This document shows, piece by piece, positions 25,694 through 32,933 of a stretch of DNA of 64,000 bases. Position numbers and translations under genes: made by a program. Every line of letters begins with the position of its first letter. Position 1 is the first letter of the stretch. Source of the DNA: Caldicellulosiruptor diazotrophicus (GTDB lineage: Bacteria > Bacillota > Thermoanaerobacteria > Caldicellulosiruptorales > Caldicellulosiruptoraceae); contig NZ_AP024480.1 of NCBI RefSeq assembly GCF_017347585.1, positions 1,448,001 to 1,512,000 on the forward strand. Direction: 5' to 3'. The notes under the pieces are model-generated. The model was given only the letters and a program-made list of their open reading frames with translations. It had not been told where the DNA came from and searched no databases.

Positions 25694-26370
25694 TTTCCCC
25701 TACTTTTGAAATATTGGTCTAAAAGAGTATAAAAGTAGTTAGTAAGGCTTTTCACACCTTCTTTTGTCCTGAACGATACCTCAAACAGTTTTAAATCTTT
25801 GTCTTTAATAGCTTCTAAACCCTTTTTGTATCTTTGCATATCAAAACCAATGGCATCAATTACATCAATCTTTGATAGAACAACAACGTCAGCTTTTTCA
25901 AACATTGCTGGATATTTATATGGCTTGTCATCACCCTCTGCAGCAGAAGATACAACAACTTTAAGGTTTTCTCCCAAATCAAACGAAGAGGGACAGATGA
26001 GATTGCCAATGTTTTCAACAAAGATTACTGTTTTAGGCACAGGCTTGAGAGTATCTATTGCTTCTGCAATACTATCTGCAACTAAATGGCAAGCACCACC
26101 TGTGTTAATCTGCAAAACTTCAACTCCATAGCTTGCAATAGCTTGAGCATCAATTGTTGATGCAACATCACCTTCAATCACTACAATGTTAAATATGTCT
26201 TTAAGATTTTCTATCATGCACTTAATGAAAGATGTCTTTCCTGCACCAGGTGACCCCATCACATTCATAATATACCATTTATTTTCATCTGCTAACCTTC
26301 TTATATTGTCGGCTGCGTTTTGATTCCGCTCTAAAATATTTTTTATTACCTTTATCTCCATATCAATCAT
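25684..26370 (-). CDS. hypB: Nickel-insertion GTPase HypB
   Basis: A 228-residue GTPase with Walker A 'GSPGAGKTS' near residue 40 and 'VFVENIGNLICPSSFDLGE' near residue 115, the conserved HypB switch region. It lacks the N-terminal histidine-rich nickel-storage stretch of some homologues. It works with HypA to load nickel into EchE. The start overlaps hypA by 8 bases; a second ATG three codons in is also possible. Confidence 0.95.
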   Translation of the reverse strand: MIDMEIKVIKNILERNQNAADNIRRLADENKWYIMNVMGSPGAGKTSFIKCMIENLKDIFNIVVIEGDVASTIDAQAIASYGVEVLQINTGGACHLVADSIAEAIDTLKPVPKTVIFVENIGNLICPSSFDLGENLKVVVSSAAEGDDKPYKYPAMFEKADVVVLSKIDVIDAIGFDMQRYKKGLEAIKDKDLKLFEVSFRTKEGVKSLTNYFYTLLDQYFKSRGKCL

Positions 26371-26704
26371 CTACCTCTATAGATTCAATATAAAATTCCT
26401 TACCATGTTCAGTAAGTTTACCCACCGACAAACATTTTGGACATGTAAAATCTTTTGTTCTTTCAAAATATTCACTGCATTTTTGACAGTACAAAAGAGC
26501 CTTTTTGGGAATTATTTTGAGCTGAGTGCCTTCTAAGATTGTTCCTTTTGTTAGAATGTCAAAATAAAATTTCAACGATTCGTCAATAATTCCACTCAGT
26601 TCTCCCACTACAACTTTAATTCTTGTAACCTTTTTAAAGTCGAGATTTTTCAGCTCATCTTCTGCAATCTTTATAAGCTGCTGTGTAACAAAATACTCAT
26701 GCAT
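26363..26704 (-). CDS. hypA: Nickel chaperone HypA
   Basis: A 113-residue protein starting MHE, whose His2 binds nickel, with a zinc site made of two CxxC motifs ('CQKC' and 'CPKC', about residues 72-92). It hands nickel to HypB for the Ech hydrogenase. First hyp gene of the set, 59 bases after echF. Confidence 0.95.
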   Translation of the reverse strand: MHEYFVTQQLIKIAEDELKNLDFKKVTRIKVVVGELSGIIDESLKFYFDILTKGTILEGTQLKIIPKKALLYCQKCSEYFERTKDFTCPKCLSVGKLTEHGKEFYIESIEVDD

Positions 26705-26727
26705 TTTACCATTTTCCTTCCACTTCT

Positions 26728-26750
26728 GCTTTAAGCTTTAAGCTTTAAGC
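26728..26750. repeat. Short tandem repeat between echF and hypA
   Basis: Three 7-base units of CTTTAAG/TTTAAGC in tandem, in the only gap above 50 bases inside the ech-hyp run. On the minus strand it ends about 23 bases upstream of the hypA start. Role unknown; probably slippage. Confidence 0.6.
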
Positions 26751-26763
26751 CAAAGTCTCCTAT

Positions 26764-27144
26764 CTAACCATTAGTTGCAGCAGCCTGTGCTTTTGGCTGC
26801 ACCTCATCTTTTACTTCCTGCTTTCTGATGTAAAACTCTTTATAAGTGGTTGGAACGTTAAATTGCTCTTTTGAAATTAAACACTTTTTAGGACAAGACT
26901 CAACACATACATTGCAGAGCACACACTTGTACTGATTTAGCTGCCATGTCCTTGAGTTTCTATCCACCACTATCGCATTTGAAGGACATTTTCTCTGGCA
27001 AATACCACAAAAGATACATTTCTCTATCTCTATCTCAAGGCTTCCTCTTGTATCTTTAAAAAATGGCCTCTTTTCCTTCGGATAAAGCCTTGTTGCAGGC
27101 TTTGAAAATAGGTTGTCAAGAACATTTTTAAGCATCCCAAACAT
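26764..27144 (-). CDS. echF: Ech hydrogenase subunit EchF (2[4Fe-4S] ferredoxin)
   Basis: A 126-residue NuoI-like electron-transfer subunit. Two clusters are clear: 'CIFCGICQRKCP' near residue 41 and 'CVLCNVCVESCPKKC' near residue 74. It takes electrons from reduced ferredoxin and passes them to EchC. The Ala-rich tail is dispensable-looking. It lies 30 bases after echE. Confidence 0.92.
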   Translation of the reverse strand: MFGMLKNVLDNLFSKPATRLYPKEKRPFFKDTRGSLEIEIEKCIFCGICQRKCPSNAIVVDRNSRTWQLNQYKCVLCNVCVESCPKKCLISKEQFNVPTTYKEFYIRKQEVKDEVQPKAQAAATNG

Positions 27145-27174
27145 TTTACCATCCCTCTTTTACAAAAACTTTTT

Positions 27175-28254
27175 TTACCTTTCGGTACACGAAATACATG
27201 GGTCGATTGTCAAAACAAGCATTGGAACATCTGCAAAATCCACTCCCTCAAGCATCTTCACAAGCGCAGGAATATTTGCAAATGTTGGTGTTCTGATTCT
27301 GAGTCTTTCTAAGTTCTTTGTCCCGTTTGCCTTTATATAATATACATCTTCTCCTCGTGGCTGTTCAACCCTTGATATAACCTCACCGTTTGGAAATCCT
27401 TTGACTGGTGTTGAAATCTCACCTTCTGGCATCTTAGATATAGCCTGACGAATAAGGTCAATTGCTTGATAGCACTCGCGAAGTCTCACTTTCAGTCTTG
27501 CATAGCAGTCCCCGTCATTTTCCACAACAGGTTCAAAGTCAAGTTCACCATATGCTGCATATCCAAGAGTTCGCAGGTCCATACTGATTCCGCTTGCCCT
27601 TGCCATTGGTCCTACACAGCCAAGTTCGTAAGCGTCTTGCTTGCTCAGAACACCTACACCTACAAGTCTTTTCTTGACTGTATAATCGTTCAAAAACGAA
27701 CCTTCTATCTTCTTTAGCTCCTCTTCCAATTTTGCAAGATTATCTAAAATGAACTTTTGTTTATCAGCATCTATATCTCTTCTAACTCCACCAATTATAT
27801 TTGTGGAAATTATAACTCTTGAACCTGCTGTTGCTTCCATGAGGTCCATCACAAGCTCTCTATTTCTCCAGCACTGCATAAAAAGACTTTCAAAACCAAA
27901 AGCATCAGCCAATAACCCAAGCCACAAATGATGGCTGTGAAGCCTGTGAAGTTCTGCCCAAATAACTCGCAAATACCTTGCTCTGTCGGGCACCTCAATG
28001 CCCATTAGCTCTTCAATTCCTTGGCAATAAGCTAAAGCCTGCTGAAAACTGCATATACCACAAACTCTTTCAACTACATATATATTTTGATTTATATCCT
28101 TTTCCTCAGCAAGCTTTTCAAGTCCTCTATGAACATAACCTATTGCAGGTATCGCTTCAACAACTTTTTCGTCCTCTAAAATAAGCCTAAGCTGCAGAGG
28201 TTCCGGCAAAACAGGATGCTGTGGACCAAACGGTACTATTGTTCTTTTTCCCAA
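27175..28254 (-). CDS. echE: Ech hydrogenase large subunit EchE (NiFe site)
   Basis: A 359-residue catalytic subunit related to NuoD. Nickel ligands are the two CxxC motifs, 'RVCGICS' (C65, C68) and 'DPCISC' (C353, C356). The chain ends only three residues after the last cysteine (TER), so there is no C-terminal extension to be cleaved. This fits EchE/CooH-type enzymes and the absence of a maturation protease gene here. It reduces protons to H2. It lies 7 bases after echD. Confidence 0.95.
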   Translation of the reverse strand: MGKRTIVPFGPQHPVLPEPLQLRLILEDEKVVEAIPAIGYVHRGLEKLAEEKDINQNIYVVERVCGICSFQQALAYCQGIEELMGIEVPDRARYLRVIWAELHRLHSHHLWLGLLADAFGFESLFMQCWRNRELVMDLMEATAGSRVIISTNIIGGVRRDIDADKQKFILDNLAKLEEELKKIEGSFLNDYTVKKRLVGVGVLSKQDAYELGCVGPMARASGISMDLRTLGYAAYGELDFEPVVENDGDCYARLKVRLRECYQAIDLIRQAISKMPEGEISTPVKGFPNGEVISRVEQPRGEDVYYIKANGTKNLERLRIRTPTFANIPALVKMLEGVDFADVPMLVLTIDPCISCTER

Positions 28255-28261
28255 AGCCCTC

Positions 28262-28633
28262 TTACTCTCCTTTCTTTACTTTTACCGCTGGCTTTTTGCG
28301 CATAGGAGATTCTAACTCTTCTGTTATCATGAACTTTCCTTCGTAATCAATCAAAAGATTTTCAAATTCTATGCCAAACAAATCTTTTATCTCATTTTCA
28401 ACAAACACAGCTGCAAAATATATGTCCGAAATAGAAGGAACTTTTTCTTCAGCCACTATAGTAACTCTTATATTTGTTAGTTGGTAATCCTTATCAAAGT
28501 GATATATTATATCAAACCTTCCATCGCCCAAATCAACACATGTTGCTGTGACAAATCTATATCCATCTGCTTTTAAGGCTAAAACTTCTTTCCTCAAATC
28601 CTCTTTCTGAAGTTCTTTAAGATTTTGTAACAT
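28262..28633 (-). CDS. echD: Ech hydrogenase subunit EchD
   Basis: About 123 residues, NuoC-like, with the 30-kDa-subunit pattern 'DIYFAAVFVENEIKDLFGIE' near residue 80. It has no cofactor and helps join EchE to the rest of the complex. The frame opens at a GTG at 28645, but the ATG at 28633 has AGGGTGAG 7 bases ahead. The start overlaps the end of echC by 17 bases. The C-terminal tail is lysine-rich. Confidence 0.9.
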   Translation of the reverse strand: MLQNLKELQKEDLRKEVLALKADGYRFVTATCVDLGDGRFDIIYHFDKDYQLTNIRVTIVAEEKVPSISDIYFAAVFVENEIKDLFGIEFENLLIDYEGKFMITEELESPMRKKPAVKVKKGE

Positions 28634-29078
28634 ACAGAATCTCACCCTTTTTCATATTCTTCTTCTCTTCTAAAAGCTGTGCAGCTTTTAAGATTCCCTC
28701 CATGATAGCCTCAGGCCGTGGCGCGCAGCCAGGAACATATACATCAACAGGAACAACTGTATCGGCACCGCCAAGAGTATTGTAACATTCTTTGAATATC
28801 CCACCAGAGCACGCACATGCTCCAACTGCTACAACAGCCTTTGGATGTGGCATCTGCTCATATATTGCCTTTAAAACTCTTGCGTTTCTGTGGTTAACAG
28901 AGCCTGACACAACCAATATATCAGCATGTTTAGGATTACCTACATTTATAATTCCAAATCTCTCAACGTCATATACAGGTGTTAACGTTGCCAGTATTTC
29001 TATATCACAGCCGTTGCAGCTGTTACAATCATAGTGAATAATCCATGGAGACTTTTTCAATGCCTTTCTAAATAACAC
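28617..29078 (-). CDS. echC: Ech hydrogenase small subunit EchC
   Basis: A 153-residue NuoB-like small subunit. Ligands of the proximal [4Fe-4S] cluster are visible: 'CNSCNGCDIE' near residue 19, 'GACACSGGIF' near residue 88 and 'VPGCAPRPEAI' near residue 120. It relays electrons from EchF to the NiFe site. Cytoplasmic, with no twin-arginine leader, as expected for Ech. Confidence 0.93.
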   Translation of the reverse strand: MLFRKALKKSPWIIHYDCNSCNGCDIEILATLTPVYDVERFGIINVGNPKHADILVVSGSVNHRNARVLKAIYEQMPHPKAVVAVGACACSGGIFKECYNTLGGADTVVPVDVYVPGCAPRPEAIMEGILKAAQLLEEKKNMKKGEILYVTKS

Positions 29079-29100
29079 TTTTTATTTTCACCCCTGTTTT

Positions 29101-29961
29101 TTATAATAACCTATACTTTATATATACCCAAATGAGATTAACAAGTGCAAAACCAAATGCTACTGACCAAGTAAGTCGTAGCATTATCTTCCATGTAAGC
29201 CTTGCTGAGATATTGTCAATTACAATCTCTAAAAAGTAGCAAATTAAAATTGCTGCTATTGCTACAAAGATATTTTTTGCAAAAAATAGCCATACAAAAA
29301 GAAGTAAAAGTACAAGTTCGTACCAGTGACCAAGTTCAATCAAGCCAAGAACAGGTCCAGCAAACTCTGTTGTAATACCTTTTACAAGTTCTTGATGACC
29401 ATGGTGTGAAGTTGATAAATCAAATGGAGATTTTCGAAGTTTGATAGTTAAAACATAGCTGAATGCTATGAAAATAAATGGTAAATCTAAAATCAGTAAT
29501 CTACTGTGTTTCAAAATGTTTTCTATATTGAAACTTCCAGTTACAAAGTAAATTGCTACTATCATAGCAATTAAAACAGGCTCATATGCAAGTACAGATA
29601 TCAATTCCCTGTGAGCACCTATCCTTGAATATGGCGAATTTGTTGCCATTGCTCCAAGAATGAGCGCTGTTGTAGCAAATGCAAGAATAAATAAAATCAA
29701 AAGAAGGTCCATCTTAAGCACAAACATCACAACTGCAACAATGTTAAATACCAAGAATAAAAATGCATACAAAATCTGAGTGTTTGAAACAACAATGGTC
29801 TCTTTTGAAAATAGTTTAAAAAGATCATAAAAAGGCTGCAGAATAGGCGGTCCAAACCTGTTTTGCATTCGCGCAGTTATTTTTCTATCAATTCCTGTTA
29901 TAACTCCACCAACTAAAGGTGCAACTATGACAGTTGCCAGTGTAATCCATATTTCTTTCAC
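29101..29961 (-). CDS. echB: Ech hydrogenase membrane subunit EchB
   Basis: A 286-residue NuoH-like integral membrane protein with about eight hydrophobic segments. 'KITARMQNRFGPPILQPFYD' near residue 27 is the conserved quinone-site-like loop, and 'SPFDLSTSHHGHQELVKG' near residue 178 matches Ech-type homologues. It anchors the soluble part and couples electron transfer to ion movement. Overlaps echA by 4 bases. Confidence 0.93.
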   Translation of the reverse strand: MKEIWITLATVIVAPLVGGVITGIDRKITARMQNRFGPPILQPFYDLFKLFSKETIVVSNTQILYAFLFLVFNIVAVVMFVLKMDLLLILFILAFATTALILGAMATNSPYSRIGAHRELISVLAYEPVLIAMIVAIYFVTGSFNIENILKHSRLLILDLPFIFIAFSYVLTIKLRKSPFDLSTSHHGHQELVKGITTEFAGPVLGLIELGHWYELVLLLLFVWLFFAKNIFVAIAAILICYFLEIVIDNISARLTWKIMLRLTWSVAFGFALVNLIWVYIKYRLL

Positions 29962-31868
29962 TTTAAAATCACCCCAAACATTATTGCGATTAATGCAATT
30001 GAAAGAACATTTACAACAAGCGTTACTGTTTTCTCATTTGTCAGTGTTTCAAAATAATAATTTTTGAATTCAAACGGCACAACTTTATCTTTTTCGCCTC
30101 TGAAACCAAAATTGTCCGAATTTTCACATGACATATACACAGGTACATATCTTTTCGGCTTAAACCACCTATATATTAGAGCTCCCAGAACAACTGCTGC
30201 TACCAGCACACCAAAAAATACAACCGGATTAAATCCAAAGAAATCTTTCACATACAATTCTTTTATATTGCTGCTGCTAACTCCTGAATACCTTGCAAAA
30301 GAAGACTTGAAAAATGGCACAACAAATGTATTTGTAAACTGGATCAAAAAGATGCTTACCAAAACTACCAATATTGAAATAGCCATCAACGGAATATGCT
30401 TTACAAATTCAAATTTTTCTATCTTATTTTTATCCTTTCCATCAGAAAGAATCTTGCCTATAAACTTTGTCCAGAAAACAACTGTAAAAGCACTTCCCAA
30501 GATTATTTCAAGCATTGCCACAATGTTTTGAGTTGACACCTCAATAGCAATCCATTTTGTAATTAAAACGCCAAACGGAGGAAGTAGCATTGACACACTT
30601 CCCAAAAGAGTCAAGAAAGCAACAATTGGCATTTTATACTTGATTCCGTCCATATCCTCTATGTTTCGGGAACCTATACCCTGTTCTATTGAACCAACGC
30701 ACAAGAACAAAAGCGCTTTAGACACACCATGCAAAACTATCAAAAGTGCAGCTGCATATATCGCATACACATTTGCTATGGAAGACAATGCAATTATAAG
30801 ACCCAAGTTAGAAATTGTTGAGTATGCCAACACTCTTTTTGCATTTGACTGAAAGATGGCTAAAAGTGCTGCTGACACAAAAGTAAAAGCACCTGCCACC
30901 GCAACTATTTTTGACAGCCATGTATCAATAAATACCGGTGATAATCTCAAAACCAGATAAACACCTGCTTTTACCATTGTGCTTGAGTGAAGCAAGGCAG
31001 ACACAGGTGTTGGTGCCACCATAGCACCAAGTAGCCAGCTCTGGAATGGCATCTGGGCAGACTTTGTAAATGCTGCAAGGACTAAAAAGGCAATTGGTAT
31101 CATCAAAATACTGCTGTCTTGTGAAGATATAATCTCATTCAAAGCAACTGTGCCAGATTTATAGTACATAAATATTATACCTATAACAAAGCTAAGCCCA
31201 CCTATCGAATTTAAAAGAAGAGCTCTTGTTGCATTTTTAATGCTCTCTTCATTCTGGTCATGAGAAATTAACAGGAACGAACAGAGTGTGGTAATCTCCC
31301 AGAAAAAGTATACCCACAATATGTTGTTTGAAATCACAAGACCGTTCATTGCCCCTAAAAAGAGCATGATTATTGCAAAAAATATATTCTGTCTGCTCTT
31401 TTCAAGATGAAGGTGTTTCTCATGCTCTTCCATATAAGAAAGTGCAAATATTGCAATAAGCGGTCCTATTATGTTTATCAAAAGAAGCATAATAAAGCTC
31501 AAATGATCAACAAAAAATATATTTTCAACTTCTAATTTCCCTACTTTAAATTCAAACACGAACATAAAAACAAATTGCAAAATTGCAAGAAGGCTAATGA
31601 GCTTGTTTTTAAGTTTTGTACCAATCAAAAAAATGATTGCTAACAAAAAATAGTCGGCAAATGTTATGAGATATTCAAGTGCAAAATTTAAAGAATGCGA
31701 AATTCCCAGTAACTTGTCACCCCGTGAAATAGCAAGAATACTTGCGCTAATTAACACTGCAGACATCAAAAAAACAATAGCTTTTCTAAAATTGCTATTG
31801 TTAATAAGAAGAATAAAAAGTGCTGCTATCATGGGTAGAAATATTAGGAGTAAATAAATAAACGCCAT
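29958..31868 (-). CDS. echA: Ech hydrogenase ion-pumping subunit EchA
   Basis: A 636-residue NuoL/MrpA-like antiporter subunit with many hydrophobic segments. Conserved features include 'WEITTLCSFLLISHDQ' (functional Glu, near residue 190) and 'SALLHSSTMVKAGVYLVLRL' (near residue 290). It translocates H+ or Na+ when ferredoxin is oxidised and H2 formed. First gene of the ech operon; the promoter region lies just upstream. Confidence 0.94.
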   Translation of the reverse strand: MAFIYLLLIFLPMIAALFILLINNSNFRKAIVFLMSAVLISASILAISRGDKLLGISHSLNFALEYLITFADYFLLAIIFLIGTKLKNKLISLLAILQFVFMFVFEFKVGKLEVENIFFVDHLSFIMLLLINIIGPLIAIFALSYMEEHEKHLHLEKSRQNIFFAIIMLFLGAMNGLVISNNILWVYFFWEITTLCSFLLISHDQNEESIKNATRALLLNSIGGLSFVIGIIFMYYKSGTVALNEIISSQDSSILMIPIAFLVLAAFTKSAQMPFQSWLLGAMVAPTPVSALLHSSTMVKAGVYLVLRLSPVFIDTWLSKIVAVAGAFTFVSAALLAIFQSNAKRVLAYSTISNLGLIIALSSIANVYAIYAAALLIVLHGVSKALLFLCVGSIEQGIGSRNIEDMDGIKYKMPIVAFLTLLGSVSMLLPPFGVLITKWIAIEVSTQNIVAMLEIILGSAFTVVFWTKFIGKILSDGKDKNKIEKFEFVKHIPLMAISILVVLVSIFLIQFTNTFVVPFFKSSFARYSGVSSSNIKELYVKDFFGFNPVVFFGVLVAAVVLGALIYRWFKPKRYVPVYMSCENSDNFGFRGEKDKVVPFEFKNYYFETLTNEKTVTLVVNVLSIALIAIMFGVILK

Positions 31869-31920
31869 CTGTTTCTTTCTTGCCCCTTTCTGTTTGTGAT
31901 GATAAACTATTGCTATTAAG

Positions 31921-31929
31921 ATTATAGCA
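31921..31929 (-). promoter_or_regulatory. Extended -10 promoter of the ech operon
   Basis: On the minus strand TGC-TATAAT forms an extended -10 (TATAAT at 31921-31926), about 50 bases before echA. No good -35 lies 17 bases upstream; that position is covered by a 17-bp near-palindrome, suggesting activator or repressor control. Confidence 0.6.
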
Positions 31930-31942
31930 TATAATCATTGTC

Positions 31943-31959
31943 TTGTATACAGTATGCAA
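31943..31959. promoter_or_regulatory. Near-perfect palindrome in the -35 region of ech
   Basis: TTGTATACAGTATGCAA is a 17-base inverted repeat around a central base with one mismatched pair. It covers about -29 to -45 of the ech promoter. It looks like an operator; the regulator is unknown. Confidence 0.5.
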
Positions 31960-31966
31960 AAGTTAA

Positions 31967-31978
31967 TTTGTTAACAAA
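31967..31978. promoter_or_regulatory. Second palindrome upstream of ech
   Basis: TTTGTTAACAAA, a perfect 12-base palindrome, 7 bases beyond the first. Its half site resembles the TTGTTAA half of clostridial Rex sites, but the usual spacer between halves is missing. Confidence 0.35.
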
Positions 31979-32042
31979 CCCCAGAATACTTGAAAAATAG
32001 CTGCTATTTTTTGTTCAACATTTTAAAAGAAGGTGAGAAGTC

Positions 32043-32897
32043 TTGATAAAATTAATTGCACTGGATATTGATGGAACTCTTTTAAATGATGCAGGTTGTA
32101 TTCCTCAAATAAACAAGGAGTTTTTAAAAATTGCTGTAGAAAAGTATAAAATTGAAATAGTACTTTGTACAGGAAGAGGTGCTTCGGCCTTTAAAATTAC
32201 AAAAGAATTAGAGCTTCCATGTTCACTAATCTCGGCAAATGGCGTTTATGTTTTTGAAAATCCTGATTTTCCTCCCATCATAAAAAATTATCTTACAGAA
32301 CATCAGAAGAAAGTATTAATTGAGTTTCTTGATAATAATCATTTTGACATAGACTATTACATCGTACTGGGATATGACCAAGATTTTCACATGATTTATA
32401 AAGAAAGAACAAATCACGACAATTATTTTTTAAACTTTGTAAACGGCCGCAAACAATTTAAACCTACATACCCAGCAGAAAAGCTTTTAAAGTTTTTAGA
32501 ATACCCTATCAGTCACATTGGAATTGTAGGCAAATACGAAAAACTTAAAGAGATTAAAGAAATCCTTAAAACACTTGAGCTTAACTGTAACATTATTCTT
32601 TACTATGCATCAGACAACAAAGAATATGGTTTTTTAGAAGTCTTGAGCAATAATGCATCAAAAGAAAAAGCCCTTTTGCAATTTATGAGCTATAAAAATA
32701 TTTCACCTGAAAATTTAATATCAATTGGAGATAATTTCAATGACGTTGGAATGTTTAAAATCTCTGGTATAAGCGTGGCAGTTGCAAATGCACCAGAGGA
32801 AGTAAAAAAAGCTGCAAAGTTTGTAACCTGCAAAACTAACAACGAAGGTGCAGTTGCTGAAGTTATTGAAAGGTTCATAATTAAAAGGGATGGGTAA
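32043..32897 (+). CDS. HAD-superfamily phosphatase, Cof type
   Basis: A 284-residue cytoplasmic HAD hydrolase of the Cof/YidA class. Motif I is 'ALDIDGTLL' (D8, D10), and motif IV 'SIGDNFNDVGMF' near residue 228 supplies the Mg-binding acids. Likely acts on sugar phosphates or related metabolites; the substrate is not predictable. TTG start with AAGGTGAG 5 bases before it. Transcribed away from ech. Confidence 0.88.
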   Translation: MIKLIALDIDGTLLNDAGCIPQINKEFLKIAVEKYKIEIVLCTGRGASAFKITKELELPCSLISANGVYVFENPDFPPIIKNYLTEHQKKVLIEFLDNNHFDIDYYIVLGYDQDFHMIYKERTNHDNYFLNFVNGRKQFKPTYPAEKLLKFLEYPISHIGIVGKYEKLKEIKEILKTLELNCNIILYYASDNKEYGFLEVLSNNASKEKALLQFMSYKNISPENLISIGDNFNDVGMFKISGISVAVANAPEEVKKAAKFVTCKTNNEGAVAEVIERFIIKRDG

Positions 32898-32920
32898 ACT
32901 CTGAACTTCCCATCCCTTTT
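32883..32920. terminator. Bidirectional terminator between HAD and amidase genes
   Basis: A perfect 12-bp stem (AAAAGGGATGGG / CCCATCCCTTTT) with a 14-base loop overlaps the HAD stop codon and faces the convergent amidase end at 32934. Confidence 0.8.
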
Positions 32921-32933
32921 TATTGCTGCGCCT

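Noticed and set aside
30064-30531. 155-codon open frame antisense to echA
   Set aside because: Shadow of a membrane-protein gene; composition is not protein-like.
31967-31978. Rex-binding site upstream of ech
   Set aside because: Half-site matches clostridial Rex motifs, but the two halves overlap instead of being separated by a spacer; kept only as an unassigned palindrome.
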